DNA of 64,000 nt, from NCBI GenBank assembly GCA_037952775.1, contig JBANAY010000001.1:6076001-6140000 (forward strand). Direction: 5' to 3'. This document shows positions 1 to 11,313 of the stretch, in pieces (positions within the stretch are counted from its first letter, which is position 1; each line of letters begins with the position of its first letter). The stretch is from Clonostachys chloroleuca. Its lineage: Eukaryota > Ascomycota > Sordariomycetes > Hypocreales > Bionectriaceae. A program made the translations under genes and the position numbers. The notes under the pieces are model-generated. The model worked only from the letters and a program-made list of their open reading frames with translations, was not told the origin of the DNA and ran no database searches.

Positions 1-1
1 A

Positions 2-763
2 ATCTTTACGGAGAAGAATCTTCTTTGTGTGGCAAGTACTCCACATACTGATCCTCGTCCGCAGAATGATTGGATTAGGGAGCTCACAAAAGCCTTATAG
101 ATCCTCGCTTCCTCATTCACAGCATGGAATATGTTTTCCTTATTAACTCCCATCCGATTCGTCTTAAACCCAGAGTTGAACTTGACGACCCCTCTGCAAT
201 CTGGACTACTCTTTTTAGCTCCAGGAGCTGGGTACATTCTTGGCACCCAAGTTGGAGGGCGGTGGGCCGACCGCACTGCGAAGTCCTGGACGCGAAGACT
301 AGGGTACAGGCTGCAAGAGGACCGACTCCGCAGCTGCATCCTGACTTTGGGTATCCTAATGCCAGGCGCAACCTTGCTATACGGCTGGTCTCTTGACAGA
401 AATATTGGTGGGATCCCCCTCCCTACGATCAGTATGGCTCTTTTGGGATTTGCTCAAACTTGTGCCTCTCCGGCCTTGAATGTGTATATCCTGGATGTAT
501 CTCAGAATGATAGCGGGAAGGCTAGTGGTAGGTTCTCTAACGTTACGTGGAATGTGACCTTTTCTCACATCAGCCTTCATATAGCCAGCCATTATTTTGC
601 CCGATATGTTTTAATGGCTGCTGCCACAGCCACCTGCCTCCCTTCTATCCAAGCTATCGGCGTTGGATGGACGGCTACCATCTCCGCTGGCTTGGTGCTG
701 ATCGGAGCAGGCCTTGTTCTCCTCGTCCTCAGGCTGGGGAAACGCTGGCGAGACGGCTCATAA
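2..763 (+). pseudogene. C-terminal remnant of an MFS (DHA1-type) drug/metabolite transporter
   Basis: The clean reading frame from 131 to 763 encodes the last third of a fungal major facilitator carrier. It shows the LTTPLQSGLLFLAPG stretch, the GGRWAD loop, RPEDRLRSC-like residues (here EDRLRSC), YGWSLD, GGIPLP and the terminal AIGVGW helix. The same frame continues upstream to the window edge but is interrupted by TAG at 98-100. The sequence just before that stop still resembles the family, so I read it as a lesion rather than a true start. An in-frame 57-nt intron at 528-584 (GTAGGT to ATAG) removes residues foreign to the family and joins the last two helices. Only about 5 of 12 helices lie in the window. 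An undetected intron around position 98 could restore the frame, so pseudogene status is likely but not certain. Confidence 0.6.
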
Positions 764-1556
764 CGCCCTAGCGTTTCATGTATGCCAGTCAGCAATCAGA
801 TATCAAAGCAGCATGAGCAAAATAACACAACTTGAATACGCTGAGCTACACTTAGCGTCCCAGTCTCTGAAAGCAAGAAAAGGCAGTATCTAGGCAAGGA
901 GTAAAGAAAGAAATTGGAAGAGATGCCCGATACCTAGTACTCTGCGACTCGTGACAACTGGTTTGGCCTTGGGAAGAAGTAGGCGCGATAGCATCAGGAC
1001 CGACGGTCATTCTTCCACGTCTATATTAGTAAACGCGTGGCAAGATGTTCAAAGTTCCTATCATCTCTTAAAAAAACTGCATCCGGTGCCGCTTTGTTCA
1101 TCGCCTCAGACGTCGCAGTGTTTTTTCCCTTGGGGCGGCTAAAAATGCGTGCTTCGAAATTCCCCCCTAACGATGACAATGCCTACCTACAACACCCCCC
1201 GCCCCCGAGCTACCTTACCCCAAGCACCTTATTCAACTAATAGTGTATTGAGTCGGGTCGTGTTGAGGCCGGGCCATATTCATTCGATCGCGTGATGTAC
1301 ACTCCAACCCCTGAATGATTTGACCTTTCCCAACATATTCTTTTGGTTCTCTATATTTAAGTAATTCTCTATTTATTTTAATAATTATAATTGAAGGTAT
1401 AATATCTAAAGAATATTAATATCTCTCAAATATACAAACACACACACATACACCTATCCTCGTAGCCCCCCATCCCCGCACAATAAATCAAAAAAACCTT
1501 TTGTTTCACAAAGCAAAATAATACTCCTCGCTAACTCGGTACTTAAATTTGAGTCC
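764..1556. other. Intergenic, no gene seen
   Basis: No open frame here has family-like composition. There is a T/A-rich tract around 1360-1430 and a short (CA)n run near 1437-1455. It holds the 3' ends of the flanking convergent genes. Confidence 0.6.
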
Positions 1557-2213
1557 TTAAATCTTTTGGTTAGGGAGCGACATCCAAAGACCCTCACAAC
1601 TGGCAAACCTTGTACCATTGCCATCCTCAACCACGACGTCCAAATACATCTTGCGGCCTTCGACTCTCTTCAACGTAGATGTCACCGAAACCACAGCTGG
1701 AGTTCTCAAAGGTTTCTCCAGGCGAATATCCATGCCCGCGGTGAAGTACTGAATCTTGCTCAAGTCCAGCGTTCCTGGGGGAGGGTTCCAACCGGGCTCT
1801 TGTTGCTTTTGCATTTGGAGCACGAAGTTATGATAAATCAGACCGCCCATAGAATCATCTATAAGCACGGCCATGAAACCACCGTGGGTCGAACCGTGGT
1901 AGCCGTTGACACCGGGTTGCAGGTCAAAAAGTGTGGACGATGAGTTGATAAGCAACCTTGGCTGTTCAGGAGATGTTGGTGATCCCGGTGTGGAACTGCT
2001 AGCTGGGTCTTGGTAGAACCCAAGGCAGTGGGGAACCGCATCCGAATTGTTGAGTGTTGCCCGCAGAATTTGGTCTTGCGAGGCAGGGAGCCCCGAAGCA
2101 TCCACTAAGCGGCAACTTGGGGTGAAGATGGCAGTGCCAGGCCGATTAAGAAGAGCTGCACACCATGCGATAGATCTGAAGCGTTGTTCAGCGGTTTGAG
2201 TTGTGGGATTCAT
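1557..2213 (-). CDS. Hot-dog fold thioesterase (PaaI/4HBT-like)
   Basis: Single-exon protein of 218 residues. The C-terminal half carries the thioesterase-superfamily signature HGGFMAVLIDDSMGGL (about residues 111-126), in which the HGG turn and following acidic residue belong to the acyl-CoA-binding and catalytic site in PaaI-type enzymes. A strand-rich segment ending RFASCEGLWMSLP follows. The N-terminal ~100 residues are a less conserved fungal extension. Expected activity is hydrolysis of an acyl-CoA or other acyl thioester, substrate unknown. There is no signal peptide or membrane segment, so it is probably cytosolic or peroxisomal; the C-terminus QKI is not a clear PTS1. No neighbour points to a pathway. 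Confidence 0.75.
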   Translation of the reverse strand: MNPTTQTAEQRFRSIAWCAALLNRPGTAIFTPSCRLVDASGLPASQDQILRATLNNSDAVPHCLGFYQDPASSSTPGSPTSPEQPRLLINSSSTLFDLQPGVNGYHGSTHGGFMAVLIDDSMGGLIYHNFVLQMQKQQEPGWNPPPGTLDLSKIQYFTAGMDIRLEKPLRTPAVVSVTSTLKRVEGRKMYLDVVVEDGNGTRFASCEGLWMSLPNQKI

Positions 2214-3416
2214 TTCGTGCGAATTCAGATCTGCTGGAAGTGATATGAGGAAAACTACATTAGTTCAGTAACTGAGCCTTCAATATCATTTTAAGCTTAT
2301 TTCCCAGTTCCTTCGACTTGTGCGAAGCGAGATGTGGAAACACCAAGATTTATGGGTCCAACCTCGGCAGACTGACTGTTGTATCCACATTCAACAGATG
2401 TTGGGAAGCCGAAGACCGTAAATTGGAGAGCTAATCAGAAGAGAATATGATAGTTTTCACATGTTGTGGTGCGCTGTATCGGATCGGGATTTCTAATAAG
2501 TATCCAGGTACCTACTGTGATGTTTGGTGCCCTTTAGAGCTCCTCCTTCGTCAAGGTCCGTTCAGCGTCCAGATGCCGACAATGATGAAGTTCTACTGTC
2601 CGTGAATATAACATAGTTTATTTCATAAGTATTCATGTCCAAGCTATTGGCTCAGCTGATTTGCACGTAAGAGCCTTTGAGTGCTAGGGTCGTAAGGAGA
2701 TACGTGATTGCATCGCCGACATCCGCAACTAACCCCCTGACCAATCCCCCACGTCATCGGAGGTAACAAGATGGGGATATTAAAGCCGAGTCTGCTGTTA
2801 TTCCGCGTGTATTAGTTCATCCGTGTCCGGTTCAGGTCTATCGTAGTACAGGTTCAATTGCTTTTGAAGCGTTAAAGATGACGACACTTAGATATGATTT
2901 TAATGATACGTTGTAGATCTAGCGTATTCTGGAAAATGATATCTCAGGATATGAGATTGGTCGAAGTGAAGTACTCCTTTCAATAAGTTTAGGTGTATGT
3001 AGATTTTGTACGTACGGTTTTAGCCAGTTACTGTCCTTGGGATGTGATGTTTTAACAATAAGCTTTCTTAACAAAAGTAAGAACTTCAAGGGTCGAGGAT
3101 AAAATTTATAAATACTTTGAGCGAGCGTTGAAAAGAAAAAGATAACAGCAATTCAAAATTGGACATCGCGCTGTCAAGAGCTCTCAACGACTGCGGTGCT
3201 AACTGTTTGTTTCATGATCCCAACCCCTTTCAAAAACAGGTTTGATGTAGTTTCATCAAATCAGAGTATCTCAGGTCGACCACCTCCAACTATGTGACGC
3301 ATGTAGAACTCGCAAATTTGACCGCCGTGCCTTTGTCGCGTGTCGGGTTGGGGAATCGCTGGCATCTTGAACCTAGACCCGCCAAGGCGGCTAGAAGTCT
3401 ACCCCTTTCCCTGATA
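2214..3416. other. Intergenic, 1.2 kb without a recognisable gene
   Basis: It contains the presumed promoter of the thioesterase gene (reading left from 2213) and the 3' region of the MpaB-like gene. The plus-strand ORF at 3294-3617 is the shadow of the MpaB-like last exon. I see no repeat or RNA gene. Confidence 0.5.
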
Positions 3417-4881
3417 CTAGATTTCCCCCAGCTTGGCCATGGAAAAAGGGCATGTGGCCACGCCTCTGGCGCGGATAGCCTCGATGTCACCTTTCATCTC
3501 CTCAATGCCTTTACCTTTCTGCGGCTCTGGGCCGATAGTCATCAAATCGTAACCCTGCGGGTAGTAGCGGTCACCTTTAGAGCCGGGCACCCTTCCTCCC
3601 GCCGCCCTAATCAATAGAGCACTAGGGCCCCAGCTGGACCAGAACGTGGATTCCATGTACCAAGGTTGTAAACCCTTCCGCTCAAAGTTATACTTGCCTG
3701 TTTTGGGATTCGGGGATACTGACAAGGCTTTGACGGCTGTGTGTCGAGGAAGCGATAAATGCCTGAGGTATAAGATCCGGAGGTTTCGGACGGTTCGAAT
3801 GAGCAGGGACTGAAGGGTCCCCGGAGTCTCAAGTCTGTAATTCCAAGAAATATCATGGTCAGCGAGTTTACTCCACCCATAGCTTGAATGAAAATACACA
3901 CCCAAGACTTGACCTCATGGTATCATCCAAGTCGGCACCCAAGGCTTTCCGCATGGTCGCACCAACCCATTTTGGCATGGAAAGGAATGCGGAATCTACA
4001 TAGGCGTGTACGTATTGGACGCTGGGGCCGTTGGGAACAGCCACTGCCTCCTCATATTTGATGGTCCAGTCGCAGATCCATTGCAAAATGAACCCCGTCT
4101 CTCCATCCTTCTTCGCTGGATGATAGGGGGTCAAAGGGAATGTCCAAGTCTTCGCCGAGATTGTTGTGAAAAACACCCAAGGCGCACTTTTCCACATCCG
4201 TAAGCTTGCGCCATTCATCTCGTTCGATAACGGTCAGAATTTCGGCGAGGCCATCCCCTAGTGTATGGAGTAGATCGGGTTCTGTTATCTTCCCAGCACG
4301 TCGGTACCGCTCGTGGCTGGATTTGTCAGTTGAGTTCTAGCCAGGGATCTCGTTCTGTTGCTACATACAGGTAATTCACGCGAGCAACAGCCATGGCATA
4401 GCGTTCGGAGTCCCGAGGCATTGTCTGTGACTCTCGGAGCAGAATTTCTGTATCAACAGCACGCCTACCAGCGTTTCTCCGATTGTTTTGTCCCGTCACA
4501 GCAAACAACTTCGACATGGAAGGAATACCGCCGGCCTGGGATGGATGAAATAGGGGCTTAGTATGAAAGCTATTACATAGGATTGTGTGCTCGTTGAAAA
4601 CTCAGACGAACCTTGAGTAAAGCCATCTGACGTGCCTTGGCGAAAGCATAGGGAAACTCGAGTTCCTGCAGCTGGGCGAGAATCTCAAAAGCTTCTTTGC
4701 CAGTCATTGTTGACAACTCCCGCCCCCCGGACCTGAACTGCCCTTCTATCTCATCTCTTCGAGCGTAGCGGTAGGATCTCACGAGTATCAGATAGGCCAC
4801 AAATGTTAAAGGCAGGAAGAAACAAAGGTAACTGCGAATGATGGCCCATATTGCAGAGATGCTGCCCAATGGTAAATCCAT
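3417..4881 (-). CDS. ER-bound MpaB/rubber-oxygenase-like oxygenase (DUF2236 type), one frameshift
   Basis: Four exons by my reading: 4881-4612, 4535-4369, 4316-3914 and 3834-3417. The N-terminus has one hydrophobic helix (about residues 12-35) followed by the family segment MTGKEAFEILAQLQELEFPY. Later come the GGIPSMSKL turn, NNLGEDL, a YVHAYV segment, and the C-terminal STFWSSWGPSAL and GDRYYPQGYDL blocks ending in CPF. This order matches the mycophenolic-acid MpaB/MpaB' family, ER membrane enzymes that oxidatively cleave a prenyl side chain; the substrate here is unknown. Exon lengths sum to 1258 nt. Removing one base from the AAAA run at 4085-4088 gives 1257 nt (418 residues) and restores the family alignment across exon 3. 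As written the gene is frameshifted, so it is either a sequencing error or a very young pseudogene. Confidence 0.78.
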
Positions 4882-6017
4882 CTTGGCGTTGTAGTGACAA
4901 TTCAACTCAAGAAGTCGTAATTTGTTTCAGTGGTAATGACCACTATCTATAGATGCCTGAGTAAGACAGCCAAACACCATAGACATATCCACCCAAAAGG
5001 CGAGCCGATCCCCCATCAGATGTGAAAAGAGTTGTGATGAGTTGGGCCCACCACATATTCGTCAGAGCCGAGGCTCAAGTGTGGGCCATAGGGACCAGAC
5101 CCCAACAAACACGCCACTGTTGAGCCATACGATGTAACTGTCTGTCGCCAATGGAGGGGTCTTATTTGTCTCGGAGGATGACGCTCCAGATTAGTGCTCA
5201 AACCGAGCGTGGGGGCGGTAGTGTTCGTAGACTTGAATACATACTGCCTCGCCAGGCCGCGTGGCTTATATCTACAATCTTGAAGCTGCTAGACTACTCA
5301 TTCAAATTGAGTTTTTATTCGTTGTGTTGAGGTTTGCTTTTGGCATCCTCATTCCTGTCTTGGACCATTTACTTGAAGACTCTACATTGTATTATGTAGA
5401 GTTTTTCGAGCCTCTGTGAGATGGGTTAGCATATTGGTACGAAGGACATTTCTTGAAAGATGTTGAGAGACTAGTAAGTAGAAAAATTCTATTAAAAGTC
5501 AAGTATAATCTTAGAGAGGGAGATAGAGTAGTGCGTTGGAGCATAGGGTAGGCCTCAACAGAGTTTATCACAGCTGACATATTGGACCCATGCCACTAAC
5601 CTAATTTTTCAGTTTGGTATTCGAGATGAGAAGGGTAACGGTTTCAATGGGCACAGGGGGATTTGAGAGGGACGTGGAAGTGTATTCTGTAGGAACAGTG
5701 CGGACGATGGTGGGCACATCGGGGGGATGGATTGACCCTGATAAATTAGTCAGAAACCCTTGAAGGACGAGCGGAGAAACTCAAACGCTGACTTTGACAA
5801 GGATAATGAAGCTCAGCCAATGGCACAGACTTGAGCTGATGACAAATTTAGTCCCATAAATCTCCATCGGCTTAAGGTTGGATGACGGAAAACGAAACCG
5901 GAAATTGAATTTGTAATCGGCTTCTTCTTCTCCCCTTTTAATTGATGATGCGGCAATGACGCCCGGCTGCCGCCCGTTCTCTTGAATCCCTGCTGGTCAT
6001 CTCGACAACCGCCGAAA
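4882..6017. other. Divergent intergenic region
   Basis: It lies between the MpaB-like gene (reading left) and the PHD-finger gene (reading right). Small open frames here have no family-like composition. No TATA element stands out. Confidence 0.5.
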
Positions 6018-7268
6018 ATGAACAACAGTGATCAGTCGCCTGCAGAACCAAGAAGGAAGCGCTTGCGAACCTCCCAGCGCCATGAAAAGGAGAATCAACA
6101 TCCCCCACGCCGGACGCGTTTGGTGAGCTGCGCCCCGTCGCCAGCACCAACCGGCCAGGGTGGCTTAGAGAGATTCAAGGAACTACTCGAAGCCGCAATG
6201 GATGGGCGGGGCGCGTCAGAAGAGTTTTTGTCTCTGTCCTTGGCAATGTACAAAAATTGGAAACGTAAGCTACCCCCTTTTGCCCATATCATCCAAGCCA
6301 CCTACTTGGCTCTGCGTCTTTATCTGGTACTAAATTCGTGGGTTTATCTAGGGTCTGGTGCGGTTTATGATGATTTCTGTTTTGCATGCAAGAAGTCGGA
6401 TGACATCCATCCATGCATAACCTGCAGAAGACAGTACCATGAGTCATGCAGGCCAAAGAGCTCGGTTATTATTGACCACGGGCCAGCAAAAGGCTGGTAT
6501 TGCGACATATGTGTGGTGAGAAACTGGCATGTTGAGCCGCCCACTCTCACACCGCCCGCCTCGCCACCACCGGAGACTTCTCAAGCGGCAGAGGATGTCG
6601 AAAGTGGGCGACGGGATGCTCATCCTCCCACTCCGTTACGCCAGCCCGATGCAGTGCAGTCCTCTCGTGGATCCCAAGGCCCATCCCCGAATCTAGGTTT
6701 GGTTCACTCTACTCCTACAAGTCGCCCCACTGCTTCACAGAACACGTCGCAGGCTAGTGAAACGGTGATAGCCCCTCCAGCTGCAACGCCCACCCATACT
6801 AGGATGGGGAATGTCCCAGTTCCGCCGGCTCGTTCTACAGACATAGATACATACACGAGTTATCGACCGGTCGCCACACGGCGATCCCGTTACACAACGC
6901 TACCTACAGAAGTGGACTCTGCGCTTCGCGTGTTATACTCGGAGCTGGAAACGGCTGCTGAGCTTCGGCAACAGATTGGCGGGTTGGAGGGCCAAGTTAA
7001 CCAGCTTCGCCAAGATTTAAGCCTCAGAGATCGGGAATTACAAATGACCCAAAAAGCTCTACAATCAGCCCGTGCGTCGCAGAGTGAGCTTGCACAATTG
7101 CGCCTAGAGGCTTCCCAGCGGCAAGGGTCCGTGGAAGAGGCAGCAACTCTGCGCGCCGAGAAGCACCAGCTCGAAGAGGAACTGAAGAGCACCCGGACGC
7201 AGATGGACGAAATGTCAAAAACGTTGCAACAGTGGAAGCAAAAGCTATCGGCATTGCTTGCTGACTGA
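6018..7268 (+). CDS. PHD-finger protein with C-terminal coiled coil
   Basis: I take ATG 6018 because the upstream in-frame codons contain no ATG. An in-frame intron at 6265-6351 (GTAAGC to CTAG, with a GGTACTAAAT branch region) leaves 387 residues. Order of parts: a basic Ser/Arg-rich N-terminus (RRKRLRTSQRHEK), a short helical region, then a C4HC3 PHD zinc finger (CFAC, CITC, YHESC and CDIC pairs, about residues 90-140). A long Pro/Ser/Thr-rich disordered linker follows, and the last ~110 residues form a heptad-rich coiled coil (LEGQVNQLRQDLSLRDREL). PHD fingers usually read histone H3 tails, so a nuclear chromatin role is inferred, not shown. Nothing nearby suggests a complex or target. Confidence 0.7.
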   Translation: MNNSDQSPAEPRRKRLRTSQRHEKENQHPPRRTRLVSCAPSPAPTGQGGLERFKELLEAAMDGRGASEEFLSLSLAMYKNWKRKLPPFAHIIQATYLALRLYLVLNSWVYLGSGAVYDDFCFACKKSDDIHPCITCRRQYHESCRPKSSVIIDHGPAKGWYCDICVVRNWHVEPPTLTPPASPPPETSQAAEDVESGRRDAHPPTPLRQPDAVQSSRGSQGPSPNLGLVHSTPTSRPTASQNTSQASETVIAPPAATPTHTRMGNVPVPPARSTDIDTYTSYRPVATRRSRYTTLPTEVDSALRVLYSELETAAELRQQIGGLEGQVNQLRQDLSLRDRELQMTQKALQSARASQSELAQLRLEASQRQGSVEEAATLRAEKHQLEEELKSTRTQMDEMSKTLQQWKQKLSALLAD

Positions 7269-8081
7269 GTGAATGAAGTGTGGTGTGAAGGCCTTGGTTA
7301 CATCCGAGGAGACAATTTAATGGCCATAGTGATGCTTAGGCCAGCTGTACGAAAGGCGAGCATAGATTCCACATGTAGTATGAGCCTGTTATACATAGTA
7401 ATGACTACCCTTAATATCGTAGCTGATTTCCTTATCCATGTATTTCTTGCTGGTGGCTTCATGTCAGACGGTGACGCCTCTCCACCCATCATAACAGATA
7501 AACCTCCGTAAAAGCCGGGGCGTGGGGAGAGATAATTTGTCAGCTGGGAGCGGATATCTCTACATTGGCGCTTACTGCATGGCAGGGAGGGTTTCCGACA
7601 TGGGACGCTTGTGGAAGCTCCAACGGAACGAGCGGTGTTGGGGATTGATATTGTGGGTCCTAAATTGGTCATCACACGTCGAATGAAAGCTAGTGATACG
7701 CACATGCTGCCGTTGCTTGTACCTGTATGCCAATCATTCGTGTAGAAGAAGTGGTCCTCATCGATCTGGCAGAGCGAAAGTCTTTTCCGGTCCGTGGTCG
7801 GTCATCAGGCTTGTTCGACTATTGGCTGGAATAGTTGCCACTGCTGACGGTCATTGTTCCAAGTAAACTGCCAAAGTAGCGTAAATGCTACTCTGGATAT
7901 GCCTGGTTGTTTGATCAAGACCTCCACTCAGAAGTCTCCTCAATTTGTCAGCTTCAAGTGAGAGGGAATGTTTGGTCTGGAACCCCGCGTCTATGCCACC
8001 TACTTATAGCTGACCCATTCCCCGTTCCTCGAGATAGGACAATAAGTTGAGCAGTGAATTTTGTCCAAAGAACTAAGCAAA
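7269..8081. other. Intergenic, no supported gene
   Basis: Two overlapping frames (7269-7511 plus, 7298-7705 minus) have no recognisable domain and no splice context. The rest is presumed promoter of the isochorismatase-like gene. Confidence 0.45.
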
Positions 8082-8906
8082 ATGGTTACCCAATCTTCTT
8101 CACGAACTGGCATTGTCCTTATTGATCCCTACAATGACTTCCTCCACCACGATGGCAAGCTGAACCCGGCCGTGAGGGAGTCTCTCACGACGACAGATAC
8201 AAACAAGCATCTGAAGACGCTTGTCGATGCCGCTCGAGAACTGCACATCCCGATCTTCTACGCCATGCACCAAGAGTGGAAGGAGGGCAACTACCGAGGG
8301 TGGAGCCACTTATCAACTTCCAACTCGAGACTCAACATGGCCAAGGCCTTTGAGAAAGGAACATGGGGGGCAGAGTTTCTGGAAGGTCTTGAGCCAGATG
8401 TGCTTGGCAATGGGGATGTAGTCGCCAGCAAGCATTGGAACAGCAGGTGAGTTCGGTCATCACCGTTCTACGATGGACTACCCGTTTTTGACAACTACTT
8501 TTAGTGGATTTGTCAACACAGACTTGAACTATCAACTGCGTCAACGTGGAATCACCCACCTCGTCATGGCTGGCATGGTTGCCAACACTTGTCTGGAGTC
8601 AACTGCCCGTGACGCCAGGGAGCTGTAAGTTTTATATATAACTTCTGAACCAATATGGTACTCGGCACTGACGACATGTGAATGTATAGTGGCTTCCACG
8701 TGACATTGCTGTAAGAACTTTTCATTATTTTTTAACACAATAGTACAAGCGCACCTACTAAACTTACATCATTTAGGTCTGACGGTACAGCGGGGTTTAC
8801 AGGTCCGCAGAAAGATGCGGCGACAGACCTCATCTGGCCGCTGATCGTGGAGAAGGTTATGAAAGTGGGCGAATGGGTTAAAGAGGCACGCCAGAGCCAG
8901 TCCTAA
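8082..8906 (+). CDS. Isochorismatase-like cysteine hydrolase
   Basis: Four exons: 8082-8446, 8505-8624, 8690-8710 (a 21-nt microexon) and 8777-8906. They total 636 nt, encoding 211 residues. The Asp-Lys-Cys triad of the isochorismatase-like hydrolase superfamily is visible: D15 in IVLIDPYNDF, K117 in VASKHWN and C151 in GMVANTCLEST. Members hydrolyse ether, amide or imide bonds in small metabolites; the length fits the nicotinamidase/N-carbamoyl hydrolase class, but the substrate cannot be read from the sequence. No signal peptide. All four exons stay in frame and splice sites are canonical, so the gene looks functional. It sits beside dead NmrA-like and ligase genes, possibly the survivor of a decayed cluster (inference). 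Confidence 0.83.
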
Positions 8907-9688
8907 ATCTGAGAAGTGGGCTGGGAGAGGAACTGCCCCTGAAATCCGGTGTTCTGAAGGATTATTAGTTATTCATCTTCTGAAGCTCAAAAATTAGATA
9001 GGAAAGTTAGTTGGCAGCTCTATCTAGATTTGAACACATCCTCAACTGTATAACTTGATAAATGTAACATCTAACTCAAAGACCCCGGTAAATGGGAATG
9101 ATTTTTGCCTCGTACAAGACCGGAGAGTATCAAGAATTAATCCAGACGCTTCTCTTAGCCTAATTTTGGATAACGACCTCGATAGTAGGTTCATACTCTT
9201 TTAAAGTGACCTTTCTCCCGCCAAAAAAAACATAGTTGGGCACAATCAGGTTGTGGATGGTGAGTAAGCAGCTCGTTATTGAATCGGTGCCCGGGCGGTA
9301 TGAGTGAGGCGCCCCGAACTATGACGCTCGGCCATGCAAGCTCGGAGTCCTTTCGGTGAAATTATTTTTATTAGTTGCTGGCAAATAGGCTGTCATTGGG
9401 GATCAAAAACTCTAGTGGGCATCAAAAGAAGTTCAACGATAGTCATGGTCAGAGAGATCAATAAGTGACTGAAATAGGGAATGTAGGCTTCGTCCATTAG
9501 GTCTAAAGAGATATTTCTTAGGCTTGATTGTAGTCCGTCTATGTTGCATATTCATTGCATGTGGTGTCACGTTTCCCTACTGCTTGCACATGCCTACGGA
9601 CCTTTAGAATTAATATCATACATATTGCCAGCGATTCCTTGGTATCTAAGATACCATTCGATAGTCTAATGCTACATTCTAAGATAGC
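8907..9688. other. Intergenic between convergent genes
   Basis: 3' flanks of the isochorismatase-like gene and of the NmrA-like pseudogene. I see no gene, repeat or RNA. Confidence 0.5.
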
Positions 9689-10636
9689 CATCTATAGTGC
9701 TTTTGCAAGAAGGGGCACGAACTGTGCCTTGAGATCTTCATCCGTCAGTTGCACAAGACCGATCAAATTATTGTCAACCTCGCGGTATTCGGTTTCATAC
9801 TTTCCGCTCAGCATGATCGCCTTGATTAGTGCATATAGGGCAAAAATATCAGCTGGATTCTTAGCAGCATTGATCCTGGCTGCCTTGAGGATCTCCTCCG
9901 GGTCGACAGACATCTCCTTCCACTCAGCTCCTCCGGGTGCGGCTGTCTTTGCCAAATCGAGGACCTTGACCTGGCTGACTACAGTCTCCTGAATGTGGAG
10001 GACGCCGTTCTTAGTCTTGTCCGCATTGACCAGAGTACCAGCCACTGCCTTTCCAATGCTTGCTATGCGGTTGAACTAAGGCGAGGTTTCTCATCGCCGT
10101 AGAATTCCACCGAGCGATTTTGGAAGTCGACAAAGAGTGGAGTACCAAAGACAAGGTCTAGGAAGGGGCCGGTAGACAAGATTGTGTATTCGATATCTCC
10201 AGCTGCGGCCTTCTCCTTGAGATAGTCTTGAATAGTAATGAAGGGTAGGAACGTAGGCTCGTCTCATGCCTGCGGGTCCGCGCTCACCGATCCGTAGTCG
10301 CCAGGGATGATACGTTTGACGCCAGCAAGAATAGCGGCATCGATAATGACTTTCTGGCCGACAATACCGGCGGCTCCCACAGCACTGACGACAGCGTCAT
10401 GGCCCTTCAAGGCCGAGGAAAGACTGTTGATTGAATTGTAGTCTGCCTGGAGAGCCCGAGCTCCAGCAGGTACTTCCTGGCTGGAGCGGCTAATGACGGT
10501 GACGTCGAGGCCGTTCTTGAGAAGTTCAACTAGCCGACATTGCCTTTCTTTTCACGCCTGTCAGTAGAAAACACGGAATAATACGTACAAGGCTATCACT
10601 TACACCAATGATCGCCACTTTCTTGATAGAACTCAT
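9689..10636 (-). pseudogene. NmrA-like/isoflavone-reductase-type NAD(P)-binding protein, multiply broken
   Basis: Starting at ATG 10636 the minus strand gives MSSIKKVAIIG, the first strand of the Rossmann fold, then an intron. Next come pieces of the rest of the family in order: KGNVG, LVELLKNGLDVTVISRS, GHDAVVSAVGAAG, GVKRIIPGDYGS, KEKAAAGDIEYTILSTGPFLD and the intact C-terminus from 10045 to 9692. Three lesions separate them. A frameshift/stop follows KGNVG (about 10520-10535). An in-frame TGA lies at 10266-10264 where the family usually has Arg, consistent with CGA to TGA. A one-base frameshift lies near 10090-10080. Living relatives are NADP-binding oxidoreductases or redox sensors. With three independent lesions I am confident this copy is dead. 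Confidence 0.8.
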
Positions 10637-11313
10637 GTTGAAGGAGGTTGAGGGCTTAAATAGTGAACAATACTTTGTGCTAGAGGCGGTGGATCGTATA
10701 GAGAGACTAAATGAAGGCTTAGAAAAATGACTTCAAGCTGTATTTATTCAAACTCTCTCCGTTCGTCAATTACTCATGGCGATCCATTTCGGGGTATTGG
10801 TTTAGCTCGAGCCTTTCCATGAGGCATGGCATTTCGTTCTCACTTATAAATTCTTAGCGGAGTGAGTTGATCCGAGTCCAAATATCCGCTCCGCTGTTAC
10901 ATTGGTAACCCCGAGCGAGCTAAGCACGTAATTGTATCGAAAAGACTGGCGTGGGTTCTGCGTTGGCCCTTCGAGCGGCGGTGACATGCTGGCTGAAATC
11001 CTACGCGGACGATTCGGAAGCTAGGAGTGTTCCGGCCGCCGAGCGCTGCATAGCGCGCAGATTAGGCTTAAGCTACTCCTTTAATAATACCAACATGCCA
11101 AGAAAACATGGTGTAGAGAATTGTGGCTTCGTCTGATTTGTTTATTTGGTTTCATACTTGTCGTCCAGTAGTATTAAGCTGGAGGAATCTCGAATAGATA
11201 TGCCTGAGCTAAAAACCAGTGCAACATATCTAGTGAGACTGTGACTACTTTAATCCGTATTCGTTGTGTTGAGATGTCGGGCTCTGGTAAGTTACATTGC
11301 TGCTTAACTTTAT

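Noticed and set aside
3294..3617. 107-codon plus-strand frame
   Set aside because: Shadow of the last exon of the MpaB-like gene.
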